Of a DNA stretch of 64,000 bases, positions 7,854-16,711 are shown one piece after another. The stretch comes from Streptomyces sp. V4I2 (lineage in GTDB: Bacteria; Actinomycetota; Actinomycetes; Streptomycetales; Streptomycetaceae): positions 5,022,001 to 5,086,000 of the forward strand of contig NZ_JAUSZM010000003.1 in assembly GCF_030817655.1 (NCBI RefSeq), written 5' to 3'. Within the stretch, counting starts at the first letter, position 1. Each line of letters starts with the position of its first letter. The translations under genes were made by a program, and so were the position numbers. The notes beneath the pieces are model-generated. The model did not search any database and had not been told where the DNA came from. It was given only the letters and a program-made list of their open reading frames with translations.

Positions 7854-9418
7854 GTCCGCTCCCTGAGTTGTCGGCGCAGGATCTTGCCGGAGGCGGCGCG
7901 CGGGACGCCGTCGATGAAGGTGACGTGGCGGACGCGCTTGTAGGGGGCGACGTGTTCGGCGACGTACATCATGACCTCGCCTTCGGAGAGGTCGGTGGCG
8001 GTCGGCTGGCGGACCACGTAGGCGTGCGGGACCTCGTTGCCGTCGTCGTTGTAGGCGCCGATGACGGCGGCGTCGGCGATGCCGGGGTGGGTGAGGAGGA
8101 GGGCTTCGAGTTCGGCGGGGGCGACCTGGAAGCCCTTGTATTTGATGAGTTCCTTGACGCGGTCGACGACGAACAGCCAGCCTCCTGCGTCGACGTGGCC
8201 GACGTCCCCGGTGTGCAGCCAGCCGTCGGGGTCGATCATCTGGGCGGTGGCGTCGGGGCGGCCGAGGTAGCCCTTCATGACCTGGGGGCCGCGGATGAGG
8301 ATCTCGCCGGACTCGTCGATGCCGAGGTCCTTGTCGGGGTCGTCGAGGGAGACGATCCGCATCTCGGTGCCGGCGATGAGCTTGCCGACGGTCCCTGGGG
8401 GCGCCTCGTTCATGGCGTCGAGGGGGACGACGTGGGTGCCCGGGGAGAGTTCGGTCATGCCGTAGGCCTGCCCGACGGGCGGCAGGCCGAGCCGTTGCGA
8501 GCAGGCGGCGGCGAGCTTGGCGTCCAGGGGGGCGGCGGCGCTGATGATGTACCGCAGGGACGACAGGTCGTACTGGGCGACCGCGGGGTGCTTGGCGAGG
8601 GCGAGGACGATCGGCGGGGCGACGTACAGGCCGGTGATGCGGTGGTTCTGGATGGCCGCGAGGAAGGTCTCGAGGTCGAAGCGGGGCAGGACGACGACGG
8701 TGGCGCCGGTGCGCAGGGGCCCGTTCATGAGGGCGGTGAGGCCGTAGATGTGGAAGAAGGGCAGGACGGCGAGGATGCGGTCGCCGGGGCCGGCGCCCAT
8801 GGTGGGTTCGAGCTGGGCGAGGTTGGTGGCGATCTGGCGGTGCGTGAGCATCACGCCCTTGGGCATGCCGGTCGTGCCCGACGAGTACGGGAGGGCCGCC
8901 ACGTCCTCGGCGGGGTCGATGTCGAGCTGCGGTTCGGGGGCCGTCGACGCCAGCATGTCGAGGAGCGAGCGGTGTCCTGGTGCGCTGTCGCAGACGAAGA
9001 TCTCGCGGACGCCGCCGGCGAGTTCGGCGGCCCTGCGGGCGGTCTCCAGGAGGGGGGACACGGTGACGATCCAGCGGGCCGCGGAGTCGGTGAGCTGCTT
9101 GGCGAACTCCTCCGGTGTGGCGAGCGGGTGCACGGTCGTGACGGACGCCCCCGCGCGCGTGGCGGCGTAGAACGCGGTCGGGAAGGCGATCGTGTTGGGG
9201 CTGTGCAGGGCGAGGACGTCGCCCTTGCTGACGCCCGTCTCGGCGAGGGCGGCGGCGATCCGCCGGTGGAAGTGGTCGAGCTGGCTGTAGGTGAGTGTGG
9301 TGCCGTCGTTGCCGTCGATCAGGGCGGGCGCGTCACCGAACTCGGCGGCCCGGCCGAGCACCGCTTCGTGGATGGGGAGTTCTACGGGCGGGACGTCTGC
9401 GTACTCGCTGCGGAACAT
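7850..9418 (-). CDS. AMP-dependent acyl-CoA ligase (4-coumarate-CoA ligase-like)
   Basis: Activates a carboxylic acid to its CoA thioester via an acyl-AMP. The 522-residue protein has the ANL motifs in order: the P-loop YSSGTTGMPKGVM at about 180, the YGMTELSPG segment at about 320, the GWLHTGDVG hinge region, KELIKYKGFQVAPAELE, and the C-terminal catalytic lysine in RAASGKILRRQL. GAGGAGG precedes the ATG. By similarity it is of the 4CL type, but the operon suggests an isoprenoid or branched short acid rather than a phenylpropanoid. Gene order places it after the acyl-CoA dehydrogenase. Confidence 0.88.
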   Translation of the reverse strand: MFRSEYADVPPVELPIHEAVLGRAAEFGDAPALIDGNDGTTLTYSQLDHFHRRIAAALAETGVSKGDVLALHSPNTIAFPTAFYAATRAGASVTTVHPLATPEEFAKQLTDSAARWIVTVSPLLETARRAAELAGGVREIFVCDSAPGHRSLLDMLASTAPEPQLDIDPAEDVAALPYSSGTTGMPKGVMLTHRQIATNLAQLEPTMGAGPGDRILAVLPFFHIYGLTALMNGPLRTGATVVVLPRFDLETFLAAIQNHRITGLYVAPPIVLALAKHPAVAQYDLSSLRYIISAAAPLDAKLAAACSQRLGLPPVGQAYGMTELSPGTHVVPLDAMNEAPPGTVGKLIAGTEMRIVSLDDPDKDLGIDESGEILIRGPQVMKGYLGRPDATAQMIDPDGWLHTGDVGHVDAGGWLFVVDRVKELIKYKGFQVAPAELEALLLTHPGIADAAVIGAYNDDGNEVPHAYVVRQPTATDLSEGEVMMYVAEHVAPYKRVRHVTFIDGVPRAASGKILRRQLRERT

Positions 9419-9440
9419 GGTTCCTCCTCGCGCGACACGT

Positions 9441-9480
9441 GCCGGTCGCTGCCGGTCGCTGCCGGTCGCTGCCGGTCAGT
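9441..9480. repeat. Four tandem 10-bp repeats between two operon genes
   Basis: GCCGGTCGCT is repeated three times exactly, followed by GCCGGTCAGT, in the 57-base gap between the acyl-CoA dehydrogenase and ligase genes. The last copy runs into the dehydrogenase stop codon at 9476. The copy number is likely to vary by slippage and would change only the intercistronic distance, 10 bases per unit. Confidence 0.85.
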
Positions 9481-10642
9481 ACGACTTGGGCAGGCCCAGG
9501 GTCTGGTGGGAGACGTAGTTGAGAATCATCTCCCGGCTCACCGGAGCAATACGAGCCACGCGGGCGGCCGTTATCAACGAACCGAGCCCGAATTCGCGGG
9601 TGAGGCCGTTTCCGCCGAGCGTGTGGACCGCTTGGTCGACGGCCTTCACGCAGGCCTCTCCTGCCGCGTACTTGGCCATGTTGGCGGCCTCGCCTGCGCC
9701 CGCGTCGTCTCCCGCGTCGTAGAGGTGGGCCGCCTTCTGCATCATCAGGCGGGCCAGTTCGAGGTCGATGTGGGCCTGGGCGAGGGGGTGGGCGACGGCC
9801 TGGTGGGCGCCGATGGGGGTGCTCCAGACGGTGCGGTCGCGGGCGTACGTGATCGCCTGCGTGAGCGCGTAGCGGCCCATGCCGATCGCGAAGGCGGCCG
9901 TCATGATGCGTTCGGGGTTGAGGCCGGCGAAGAGCTGCAGGAGGCCGGCGTCCTCGTCGCCCACGAGGGCGTCCGCGGGGAGGCGTACGTCGTCGAGGGT
10001 GAGCTCGAACTGCTTCTCCGCGGCGGTGAGTTCCATGTCGATGCGGTGGCGGGTGAAGCCGGGTGTGTCGCGGGGGACGATGAAGAGGCAGGGCTTGAGG
10101 CGGCCGGTGCGGGAGTCTTCCGTGCGGCCGACTATGAGGGTGGCGTCGGCGATGTCGACGCCTGAGATGAAGACTTTGCGGCCGGTGAGGAGCCAGTCTC
10201 CGGTGTCCGGGTCGCGGCGGGCGGTGGTGGTGATGCGGTGGCTGTTGGAGCCGGCGTCGGGTTCTGTGATGCCGAAGGCCATGGTGCGGGTGCCGGACGC
10301 CAGCGCCGGCAGCCATGTGAGCTTCTGAGCCTCTGTTCCGAAGCGGGCGATCACTGTGCCGCAGATCGCCGGGGAGACGACCATCATGAGGAGGGGGCAG
10401 CCGGCTGCGCCGAGTTCTTCGAGGACGATGGAGAGTTCGGCGATGCCGCCGCCTCCACCTCCGTATGCCTCCGGCAGGTTGACGCCGAGGTAGCCCAGCT
10501 TGGCTGCCTCCAGCCAGAGTTCCTGGGGGTGGCGGTTTTCGGCGATGACGGTGGCGATGTAGTCGCGGCCGTAGCGCTTGCCGAGGGCGGCTACTGCTTC
10601 TCGTAGGGCCTGGTGTTCCTCGGATTCGATGAGGGTGGTCAT
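9476..10642 (-). CDS. Acyl-CoA dehydrogenase
   Basis: FAD-dependent alpha,beta-dehydrogenation of an acyl-CoA. The 388 residues match the family: N-terminal helical domain, the FAD/substrate signature AFGITEPDAGSNSHRI at about 120-135, the beta-barrel domain, and the C-terminal four-helix domain with QAVHTLGGNGLTREFGL (the LGGxG signature). The catalytic Glu cannot be placed with confidence by eye. ATG 10642 has TGAGGAG upstream. It is separated from the carboxylase alpha gene by 106 bases holding a REP-like repeat, the only sizeable gap inside the operon. Confidence 0.9.
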   Translation of the reverse strand: MTTLIESEEHQALREAVAALGKRYGRDYIATVIAENRHPQELWLEAAKLGYLGVNLPEAYGGGGGGIAELSIVLEELGAAGCPLLMMVVSPAICGTVIARFGTEAQKLTWLPALASGTRTMAFGITEPDAGSNSHRITTTARRDPDTGDWLLTGRKVFISGVDIADATLIVGRTEDSRTGRLKPCLFIVPRDTPGFTRHRIDMELTAAEKQFELTLDDVRLPADALVGDEDAGLLQLFAGLNPERIMTAAFAIGMGRYALTQAITYARDRTVWSTPIGAHQAVAHPLAQAHIDLELARLMMQKAAHLYDAGDDAGAGEAANMAKYAAGEACVKAVDQAVHTLGGNGLTREFGLGSLITAARVARIAPVSREMILNYVSHQTLGLPKSY

Positions 10643-10679
10643 GCGGCTCCTCAGGGGGAGGGGGGTTCTGCCGTTTGGC

Positions 10680-10748
10680 GGGTGCGGGCTGGTTGTGGCT
10701 GGTCGCGCTCACGCGGCGGAGCCGCATATTCGATGCAGCCCCGCGCCC
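10680..10748. repeat. REP-like Streptomyces intergenic repeat with hairpin
   Basis: The segment contains GGCTGGTCGCGCTCACGCGG, the hairpin GCGGC-GGA-GCCGC (10713-10725) and GCAGCCCCGCGCCCCT, a sequence type I recognise as scattered through Streptomyces intergenic regions. It sits inside the catabolic operon between the carboxylase alpha and dehydrogenase genes, where it could act as an RNA-processing or partial termination site that separates the expression of the two halves. Confidence 0.6.
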
Positions 10749-12605
10749 CTAGGTGTCCCGGACTACCGCCAGCAATAGGCCCACCGTTACCTGCTGACCG
10801 GGAACGGCCTGCAAGGCAGCCAGCGTCCCTGTCCGTGGCGCCACGACCTTGTGCTCCATCTTCATCGCCTCCAGCCACAACAGCGGCTCTCCGGCCTGCA
10901 CGGTCGCCCCTACGACCGCCCCCTCGGCGACCCTGACGACCGTGCCCGGCATGGGGGCCAGGAGGGAGCCCGGCGCGTGCTGGGTCGTCGGGTCGGGGAA
11001 GCGGGGCAGGGCGGTGAGTCGGGTGGCGTTGACGTGCAGCTCGTCGCCGTACCGCGCGACCTCGAACCTGCGCTGTACGCCGTCCACTTCGAGTACGACG
11101 AGACGCGCGTCGGCGTGGACGACCCGTACCCCGTCCGCCTCCAGGCCCGCCCGGGTGTGCCGGTAACGGACCTCGTGCTCCTCTCCGGCCATGGCGTAGT
11201 GCTTGGTCTGGGGCTGGGAGGGGACGTTGCGCCAGGCTCCGAAGCGGGAGCGGCCGTGGGCGTCGGCGAGGGCGGCGGCGAGGGGGGCGTGGGGGTCGGG
11301 GCTGGGTTTCGTGAGGTCGGCGAGGTGGCGGTCGTAGAAGCCGGTGTCCATGCGGGCGGTGATGAACTCCGGGTGCCGTAGCGAGCGTACGAGGAGGTCC
11401 CGGTTGGTGGGCGGGCCGTGGAGCGTCGCTCGCTCCAGGGCGGAGGCCAGCTTGCGCAGGACCTCCGGGCGCGTGGGGGCGTGGGCGACGATCTTGGCGA
11501 GCATGGGGTCGTAGTGGACGCCGATGGGGTCGCCGTCCTCGTAGCCGGTGTCCAGGCGGACGCCTTCCGGGACGGTGAGGCGGTGCAGGGTGCCGGTCTG
11601 GGGGGTCCAGTCGGTGGCCGGGTCCTCGGCGTAGAGGCGGGCTTCTACGGCGTGGCCACGCGCGCGTGGGGGGTCCTCCTCAAGCGGCTCGCCTTCTGCG
11701 ACGCGGATCTGCTGGGCGACCAGGTCGATGCCGAAGACGGCTTCGGTGACGGGGTGTTCGACCTGGAGGCGGGTGTTCATCTCCAGGAAGTGGGCCTTGC
11801 CGTCGGCGACCAGGAACTCGACGGTGCCGGCGCCCACGTAGTGGACGGCGCGGGCGGCGCGTACCGCCAGCGCGTGCAGTTCCCGGGTGAGCTCCTCGGA
11901 GAGTCCCGGGGCGGGGGCTTCCTCGATCACCTTCTGGTGGCGGCGCTGCAGGGAGCAGTCGCGGGTGCCCAGCGGCCACACCGTGCCGAGGGTGTCGGCG
12001 AGGATCTGTACCTCGACGTGCCGGCCGCCCTCCAGGTACGGCTCGACGAACACCTCGCCGTCACCGAAGGCGCTCGCGGCCTCGGCGCGCGCGCTCTGCA
12101 GTGCGGAGTCCAGGTCCTCCAGGCGGCGCACGATCCGCATCCCGCGCCCGCCGCCGCCCGCCGCCGCTTTCACCAGCACGGGAAGGTCGGCCTCGGTGAC
12201 CTCGTGCAGGGGCGCGAGGCCCATCAGCTCCTTGGCGCGCGTCTTGGACGCCATGGCCTCGATCGCCTCCGGCGGCGGGCCGATCCAGACCAGGCCCGCG
12301 TCGAGGACGGCACGGGCGAAGTCGGCGTTCTCGGAGAGGAAGCCGTAGCCGGGGTGCACGGCGTCCGCGCCGGCGGCGACGGCGGCCTTCACGACGAGGT
12401 CGCCGCGCAGATACGTGTCGGCGGGCGCCGCGCCCGGCAGTCGTACCGTCGCGTCGGCCACGCGCGCGTGGAGCGCGTTCCGGTCGGCGTCCGAGTGCAC
12501 GGCGACCGTGCGGATGCCCAGCTCGCGGCAGGTGCGGAAGACGCGGCAGGCGATCTCGCCACGGTTGGCGACCAGCAGAGAAGCGATCACGGGGAGGTCC
12601 TTCAC
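10749..12605 (-). CDS. Acyl-CoA carboxylase alpha subunit (biotin carboxylase + BCCP)
   Basis: ATP-dependent carboxylation of biotin, which is carried on the same chain. About 618 residues: biotin carboxylase N-domain (SLLVANRGEIACRVFRT), ATP-grasp with the glycine loop KAAAGGGGRGMRIV, HVEVQILAD, and FLEMNTRLQVEHPVTE. A linker follows, then a C-terminal biotinyl domain with the biotin lysine in EAMKMEH. I use GTG 12605, which overlaps the beta-subunit stop as GTGA; GTG 12590 is the other choice. With the beta subunit and AtuA-like protein it resembles the geranyl-CoA / methylcrotonyl-CoA carboxylases of terpene and leucine breakdown. Confidence 0.9.
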   Translation of the reverse strand: MKDLPVIASLLVANRGEIACRVFRTCRELGIRTVAVHSDADRNALHARVADATVRLPGAAPADTYLRGDLVVKAAVAAGADAVHPGYGFLSENADFARAVLDAGLVWIGPPPEAIEAMASKTRAKELMGLAPLHEVTEADLPVLVKAAAGGGGRGMRIVRRLEDLDSALQSARAEAASAFGDGEVFVEPYLEGGRHVEVQILADTLGTVWPLGTRDCSLQRRHQKVIEEAPAPGLSEELTRELHALAVRAARAVHYVGAGTVEFLVADGKAHFLEMNTRLQVEHPVTEAVFGIDLVAQQIRVAEGEPLEEDPPRARGHAVEARLYAEDPATDWTPQTGTLHRLTVPEGVRLDTGYEDGDPIGVHYDPMLAKIVAHAPTRPEVLRKLASALERATLHGPPTNRDLLVRSLRHPEFITARMDTGFYDRHLADLTKPSPDPHAPLAAALADAHGRSRFGAWRNVPSQPQTKHYAMAGEEHEVRYRHTRAGLEADGVRVVHADARLVVLEVDGVQRRFEVARYGDELHVNATRLTALPRFPDPTTQHAPGSLLAPMPGTVVRVAEGAVVGATVQAGEPLLWLEAMKMEHKVVAPRTGTLAALQAVPGQQVTVGLLLAVVRDT

Positions 12606-14209
12606 ATCCGGAAGACGCCGAAGCCGCCCCGCGCGCCCTGGTAGGGGGCCGTGTGGAGGGCGGACAGGCACAGGCCGAGGACGGTGCGGGTGTCGCGCGG
12701 GTCGATGACGCCGTCGTCGTACAGCCGCCCGGACAGGAACATCGGGAGCGACTCGGACTCGATCTGCTGCTCCACCATGGCGCGCAGGGCGGCGTCCGCG
12801 TCCGCAGCCTTTTCGTCGTATGGCTGTCCCTTCGCCGCCGCCGACTGCCGGGCGACGATGGAGAGGACGCCCGCGAGCTGCTGGGGGCCCATGACGGCGG
12901 ACTTGGCGCTGGGCCAGGCGAAGAGGAAGCGGGGGTCGTAGGCGCGGCCGCACATGCCGTAGTGGCCGGCGCCGTAGGACGCGCCCATGAGGACGGACAG
13001 GTGGGGGACCTTCGAGTTGCTGACCGCGTTGATCATCATCGCGCCGTGCTTGATGATGCCGCCCTGCTCGTACTCCTTGCCGACCATGTAGCCGGTGGTG
13101 TTGTGCAGGAAGAGCAGCGGGATGTCGCGCTGGTTGGCGAGCTGGATGAACTGGGCGGCCTTCTGGGACTCCGCGCTGAAGAGCACCCCTTGGGCGTTCG
13201 CCAGCACCCCTATGGGATAGCCGTGCAGGGTCGCCCAGCCGGTCGTCAGGCTCGTCCCGTACAGCGGCTTGAACTCGTCGAAGTCGGAGGCGTCGACGAT
13301 GCGGGCGACGACCTCGCGGGGGTCGAAGGGGGTTTTCAGGTCGCCGGGGACGATCCCCAGGAGCTCGTCCTCGTCATACTTGGGAGGTATGGCCGGGCCC
13401 GGATCGCCGTACGCCTTGCGGTGGTTGAGGCGGGCCACCACGCGCCGCGCCTGCCGCAGCGCGTCCCGCTCGTCGACGGCGAAGTGGTCGGCGAGGCCCG
13501 ACACGCGTGCGTGCATCTCGGCGCCGCCCAGGGACTCGTCGTCGCTCTCCTCGCCGGTGGCCATCTTCACGAGCGGCGGCCCGCCGAGGAACACCTTCGC
13601 GCGTTCCTTGACCATGATCACGTGGTCGGACATGCCGGGGATGTACGCGCCTCCGGCCGTGGAGTTGCCGAAGACGACGGCAATGGTCGGGATGCCCGCC
13701 GCCGACAGCCTCGTCAGATCCCGGAAGATCGCGCCCCCGGGGATGAAGATCTCCTTCTGGGACGGCAGGTCGGCGCCGCCGGACTCGACCAGGCTGATGC
13801 AGGGCAGCCGGTTGGCGAGGGCGATGTCGTTCGCGCGCAGCGCCTTCTTCAGGCTCCACGGGTTGCTGGCGCCGCCGCGCACGGTCGGGTCGTTGGCGGT
13901 GATCAGGCACTCCACGCCCTCGACGACACCGATACCGGTGACGAGCGAGGCGCCGACCGCGTAGTCGCTGCCCCAGGCGGCCAGCGGGGACAGTTCCAGG
14001 AAGGGCGTGTCGGGGTCGAGGAGCAGCTCGATGCGCTCGCGGGCGAGGAGCTTGCCGCGCTGTCGATGCCGTTGCACGTACTTCGGGCCGCCGCCCTCGA
14101 TGGCCTTCGCGTGCTCGGCGTCCAGGTCGGCGAGCTTGGCGAGCATGGCGTCGCGGTTGGCGCGGTAGTCGGGGCCGTTGGTGTCCAACGTCGACGAAAG
14201 GACGGTCAC
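12602..14209 (-). CDS. Acyl-CoA carboxylase beta subunit (carboxyltransferase)
   Basis: Moves carboxyl from biotin to the acyl-CoA. The 535 residues have the N- and C-terminal carboxyltransferase halves: RGKLLARERIELLLDPDTPF, ANDPTVRGGASNPWSLKKALRA, the oxyanion-type SGGADLPSQ, NSTAGGAYIPGMSDHVIMV, and in the second half GVLFSAESQKAAQFI and MGASYGAGHYGMCGRAYDPRF. This is the methylcrotonyl/geranyl-CoA carboxylase type rather than the propionyl-CoA (PccB) type. GTG 14209 overlaps the upstream AtuA-like stop by four bases, so translation is coupled. A longer in-frame reading to 15676 is a shadow over the AtuA-like gene. Confidence 0.92.
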   Translation of the reverse strand: MTVLSSTLDTNGPDYRANRDAMLAKLADLDAEHAKAIEGGGPKYVQRHRQRGKLLARERIELLLDPDTPFLELSPLAAWGSDYAVGASLVTGIGVVEGVECLITANDPTVRGGASNPWSLKKALRANDIALANRLPCISLVESGGADLPSQKEIFIPGGAIFRDLTRLSAAGIPTIAVVFGNSTAGGAYIPGMSDHVIMVKERAKVFLGGPPLVKMATGEESDDESLGGAEMHARVSGLADHFAVDERDALRQARRVVARLNHRKAYGDPGPAIPPKYDEDELLGIVPGDLKTPFDPREVVARIVDASDFDEFKPLYGTSLTTGWATLHGYPIGVLANAQGVLFSAESQKAAQFIQLANQRDIPLLFLHNTTGYMVGKEYEQGGIIKHGAMMINAVSNSKVPHLSVLMGASYGAGHYGMCGRAYDPRFLFAWPSAKSAVMGPQQLAGVLSIVARQSAAAKGQPYDEKAADADAALRAMVEQQIESESLPMFLSGRLYDDGVIDPRDTRTVLGLCLSALHTAPYQGARGGFGVFRM

Positions 14210-15876
14210 AGCAGGGCCTCCGGGATGTCCAGGTGGCGGGAGCGCAGCCATTCGCCGAGGGCCTTGGCCTGCGGGTCGAAACGGTGCTGGGCGGCGACGC
14301 CCTCGCCGAGGATGCCCTCGACGACGAAGTTGAGGGCGCGGAGGTCGGGGAGGGTGTGGCGGGTGACGGTCAGCGGACGGCTTTCCGGTAGCAGCTGCTG
14401 GAATCTGCCGGTCGTCAGCTCGTGGGCCAGCCACCGCCAGGCCTCCTCCGTCCGCGCCCAGACTCCGACGTTGGCGTTCCCGCCCTTGTCGCCGCTGCGG
14501 GCGCCGGCGACCAGGCCGAGAGGGGCACGGCGGGTCGGTCCCGGAGGCAGGGGCTCGGGCGGGACCGGCTCCGGCACGTCGTCGAGTACGACGGTCTGGT
14601 GGGCTGGCGCCACAGGGACCCGGCGCCCGTCGTGGAGGACGGCCACATGGTCCACGGCGCCATGGGGAACGTACGCACCCTCGAAGACCCCATAGGGCGA
14701 ACCCTTTCCCGGTGGGGCCAGCACATGGAAGCCGGGGTAGCTCGCGAGCGCCAGCTCGACGGCCGCCCCGCTGAGGGCCCGTCCGACGACCTCCTGCTCC
14801 GGGTCCCGGACGACGAGCCGCAGCAGGGCGCTCGCGGTCTCTTCGGTGGGGGCGTCGGGGCGGTCGGTACGGACCAGGTCCCAGCGCACCTCGGCGACCT
14901 TGGCGAGCGCCGCCGCCATCTGCTCCCGCACCAGCGCGGCCTTGGCCTCGATGTCGAGGCCGGTCAGCACGAAGGTGACCTCGTTGCGGAAGCCGCCGAG
15001 GCGGTTGAGGCCGACCTTGAGGGTGGGAGGCGGGGGTTCGCCGCGTACTCCGTCGATGCGGACGCGGTCGGGGCCGTCCTGGGTGAGCCTGATCGTGTCG
15101 AGGCGGGCGGTGACGTCGGGGCCGGCGTACCGGGCGCCGGACGTCTCGTAGAGGAGCTGGGCGGTGACCGTGCCGATGTCGACGAGGCCGCCGGTGCCGG
15201 CGTGCTTGGTGATGACGGCCGTGCCGTCCTCGTGGAGCTCGGCGAGCGGGAAGCCGGGGTGGCGGACATCGCCGTCCTGGAAGTACGCGTAGTTGCCGCC
15301 GGTCGCCTGCGTGCCGCACTCCAGGACGTGCCCGGCGACGACGGCCCCCGCGAGCCGGTCGTAGTCGTCCGGCCGCCAGCCGAAGTGGGCGGCGGCCGGG
15401 CCGGTGACGAGGGCCGCGTCGGTGACGCGGCCGGTGATCACGACATCGGCGCCCTCCCTGAGACAGGCCGCGATGCCGAAGCCGCCGAGGTAGGCGTGGG
15501 CGGCGAGGCTGCCGGGATGCCGGGCGGTCAGGTCGTCGCCCTCGACGTGGGCCACGCGCACGGGGATGGTGAGGCGTTCGGCCAACTCCCGTACGGCGTC
15601 GGCGAGTCCGGCCGGATTGAGGCCGCCGGCGTTGGCGACGATCCGCACACGCCGTTCCTGCGCGAGCCCCAGGCACTCCTCCAACTGCCGCAGGAAGGTA
15701 CGGGCGTACCCGGCGCCGGGGTCCTTGAGCCGGTCGCGGCTCAGGATGAGCATGGTCAGCTCGGCGAGGTAGTCGCCGGTGAGGACGTCGAGTTCGCCGC
15801 CGGTGAGCATCTCGCGCATGGCGTCGAAGCGGTCGCCGTAGAACCCGGAGGCGTTGCCGATACGCAGAGCCCTCAC
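14206..15876 (-). CDS. AtuA-like acyclic terpene utilisation protein (DUF1446)
   Basis: A 556-residue protein with an N-terminal DUF1446 domain (start RIGNASGFYGDRFDA; TGDYLAELTMLILSR; VRIVANAGGLNPAG; GADVVITGRVTDAALV; LECGTQATGGNYAYFQD). A C-terminal AtuA-like alpha/beta domain starts near 440 (LVAGARSGDKGGNANVGVWA). AtuA is essential for citronellol/geraniol breakdown in Pseudomonas, but its reaction is not established. GTG 15876 overlaps the upstream gene by four bases. Its position directly before the carboxylase genes is the strongest hint that the operon handles an isoprenoid-derived acyl-CoA. Confidence 0.88.
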   Translation of the reverse strand: MRALRIGNASGFYGDRFDAMREMLTGGELDVLTGDYLAELTMLILSRDRLKDPGAGYARTFLRQLEECLGLAQERRVRIVANAGGLNPAGLADAVRELAERLTIPVRVAHVEGDDLTARHPGSLAAHAYLGGFGIAACLREGADVVITGRVTDAALVTGPAAAHFGWRPDDYDRLAGAVVAGHVLECGTQATGGNYAYFQDGDVRHPGFPLAELHEDGTAVITKHAGTGGLVDIGTVTAQLLYETSGARYAGPDVTARLDTIRLTQDGPDRVRIDGVRGEPPPPTLKVGLNRLGGFRNEVTFVLTGLDIEAKAALVREQMAAALAKVAEVRWDLVRTDRPDAPTEETASALLRLVVRDPEQEVVGRALSGAAVELALASYPGFHVLAPPGKGSPYGVFEGAYVPHGAVDHVAVLHDGRRVPVAPAHQTVVLDDVPEPVPPEPLPPGPTRRAPLGLVAGARSGDKGGNANVGVWARTEEAWRWLAHELTTGRFQQLLPESRPLTVTRHTLPDLRALNFVVEGILGEGVAAQHRFDPQAKALGEWLRSRHLDIPEALL

Positions 15877-16667
15877 CCGGCGTCCCCTTTGGGTGGGCGC
15901 CCTGCTCCCGGGGGCCCCGCGAAGGCCTGGGCGATGTCGAGCCAGCGGTCGGCGTCGGGGCCGTCGGCCCGCACCGCGAGGTCGGTGCGGTGGGCGCGCT
16001 GGGTGACCAGGAGGCAGAAGTCGAGCGCGGGGCCGGTGACGCGCTGGGGGGCGTCTTCGGGGCCGTACGTCCACAAGTCGCCGGAAGGTGCGGCGAGTTC
16101 GATGCGGAAGTCCTCGGCGGGCGGGGTCAGTCCCCGTACCCCGAAGGTGAAGTCGCGGGCGCGCACACCGATGCGTGCCACATGCTTCAGCCGGTCGGTG
16201 GGCGGGCGCACCACACCGAGCGTGTCCGCCACGTCCTGGCCGTGGGCCCAGGTCTCCATGAGCCTGCCGGTGGCCATGGACGCGGCCGACATGGGCGGGC
16301 CATACCAGGGGAAGCGGGCGCCGGGCGGGGATGCGCGCAACGCCGTGTCGAGAGCGGTACGTCCTTCCCGCCACCGCGCCAGCAACTCGTCGGGCGGGAG
16401 CGTGGCCCCCTCCTCGGCGCCCTGGTCGACGAACGAGTCGGGGGCGGCGAGCGCCTTCTCCACCAGGGCTCGGAAGCCGTCCTCGTCCGTGACGGCGAGC
16501 AGCGCCGAGCGGTCGGTCCAGGCGAGGTGCGCGATCTGGTGGGCGACGGTCCAGCGGGGGGCAGGGGTGGCGAGGGCCCATTGCTCCGGGCTCAACTCGG
16601 AGACGAGCCGGTCGAGTTCCTCGCTCTCCGCACGCAGGTCTTCGAACACGGGCGTCGGGTCGGCCAT
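15873..16667 (-). CDS. TIGR03084-family DinB-like metal-binding protein
   Basis: First gene of the catabolic operon. The 264 residues form a DinB/mycothiol-maleylpyruvate-isomerase-like four-helix bundle with the metal ligands in RWTVAHQIAHLAWTD (about 38-52) and METWAHGQDVADTLG (about 137-151), followed by a C-terminal alpha/beta domain ending in a Gly/Pro tail. Family members often need mycothiol or a metal for thiol-dependent steps, but none is biochemically tied to this pathway. ATG 16667 has no Shine-Dalgarno; the -10 box CATGCT ends six bases upstream, so the operon mRNA is probably leaderless. Confidence 0.8.
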   Translation of the reverse strand: MADPTPVFEDLRAESEELDRLVSELSPEQWALATPAPRWTVAHQIAHLAWTDRSALLAVTDEDGFRALVEKALAAPDSFVDQGAEEGATLPPDELLARWREGRTALDTALRASPPGARFPWYGPPMSAASMATGRLMETWAHGQDVADTLGVVRPPTDRLKHVARIGVRARDFTFGVRGLTPPAEDFRIELAAPSGDLWTYGPEDAPQRVTGPALDFCLLVTQRAHRTDLAVRADGPDADRWLDIAQAFAGPPGAGRPPKGDAG

Positions 16668-16673
16668 GGGGGG

Positions 16674-16711
16674 AGCATGGCAGCGGCCCGAGAAACAATC
16701 AAGCGTGCTTG
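16674..16711 (-). promoter_or_regulatory. Operon promoter overlapped by a palindromic operator
   Basis: On the minus strand, TTGATT (16702-16697) and CATGCT (16679-16674) are 17 bases apart, and the start codon begins six bases past the -10 box. The perfect 12-bp palindrome CAAGCGTGCTTG (16700-16711) lies across the -35 box, flanked by AAACAA/TTGTTT arms that extend the symmetry imperfectly to about 16693-16720. A repressor bound here would exclude RNA polymerase. The TetR at 6502, last gene of the same operon, is the obvious candidate. Confidence 0.65.

Noticed and set aside
9441..9480. Possible CRISPR-like array
   Set aside because: The 10-bp units are contiguous, without spacers.
7868..10165. 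765-codon plus-strand frame opposite the ligase and dehydrogenase
   Set aside because: Val/Gly/Asp-rich mirror of the minus-strand genes, which have full family motifs.
14210..15676. N-terminal extension of the carboxylase beta frame
   Set aside because: It lies in another frame of the AtuA-like gene; the subunit starts at GTG 14209 with family sequence.
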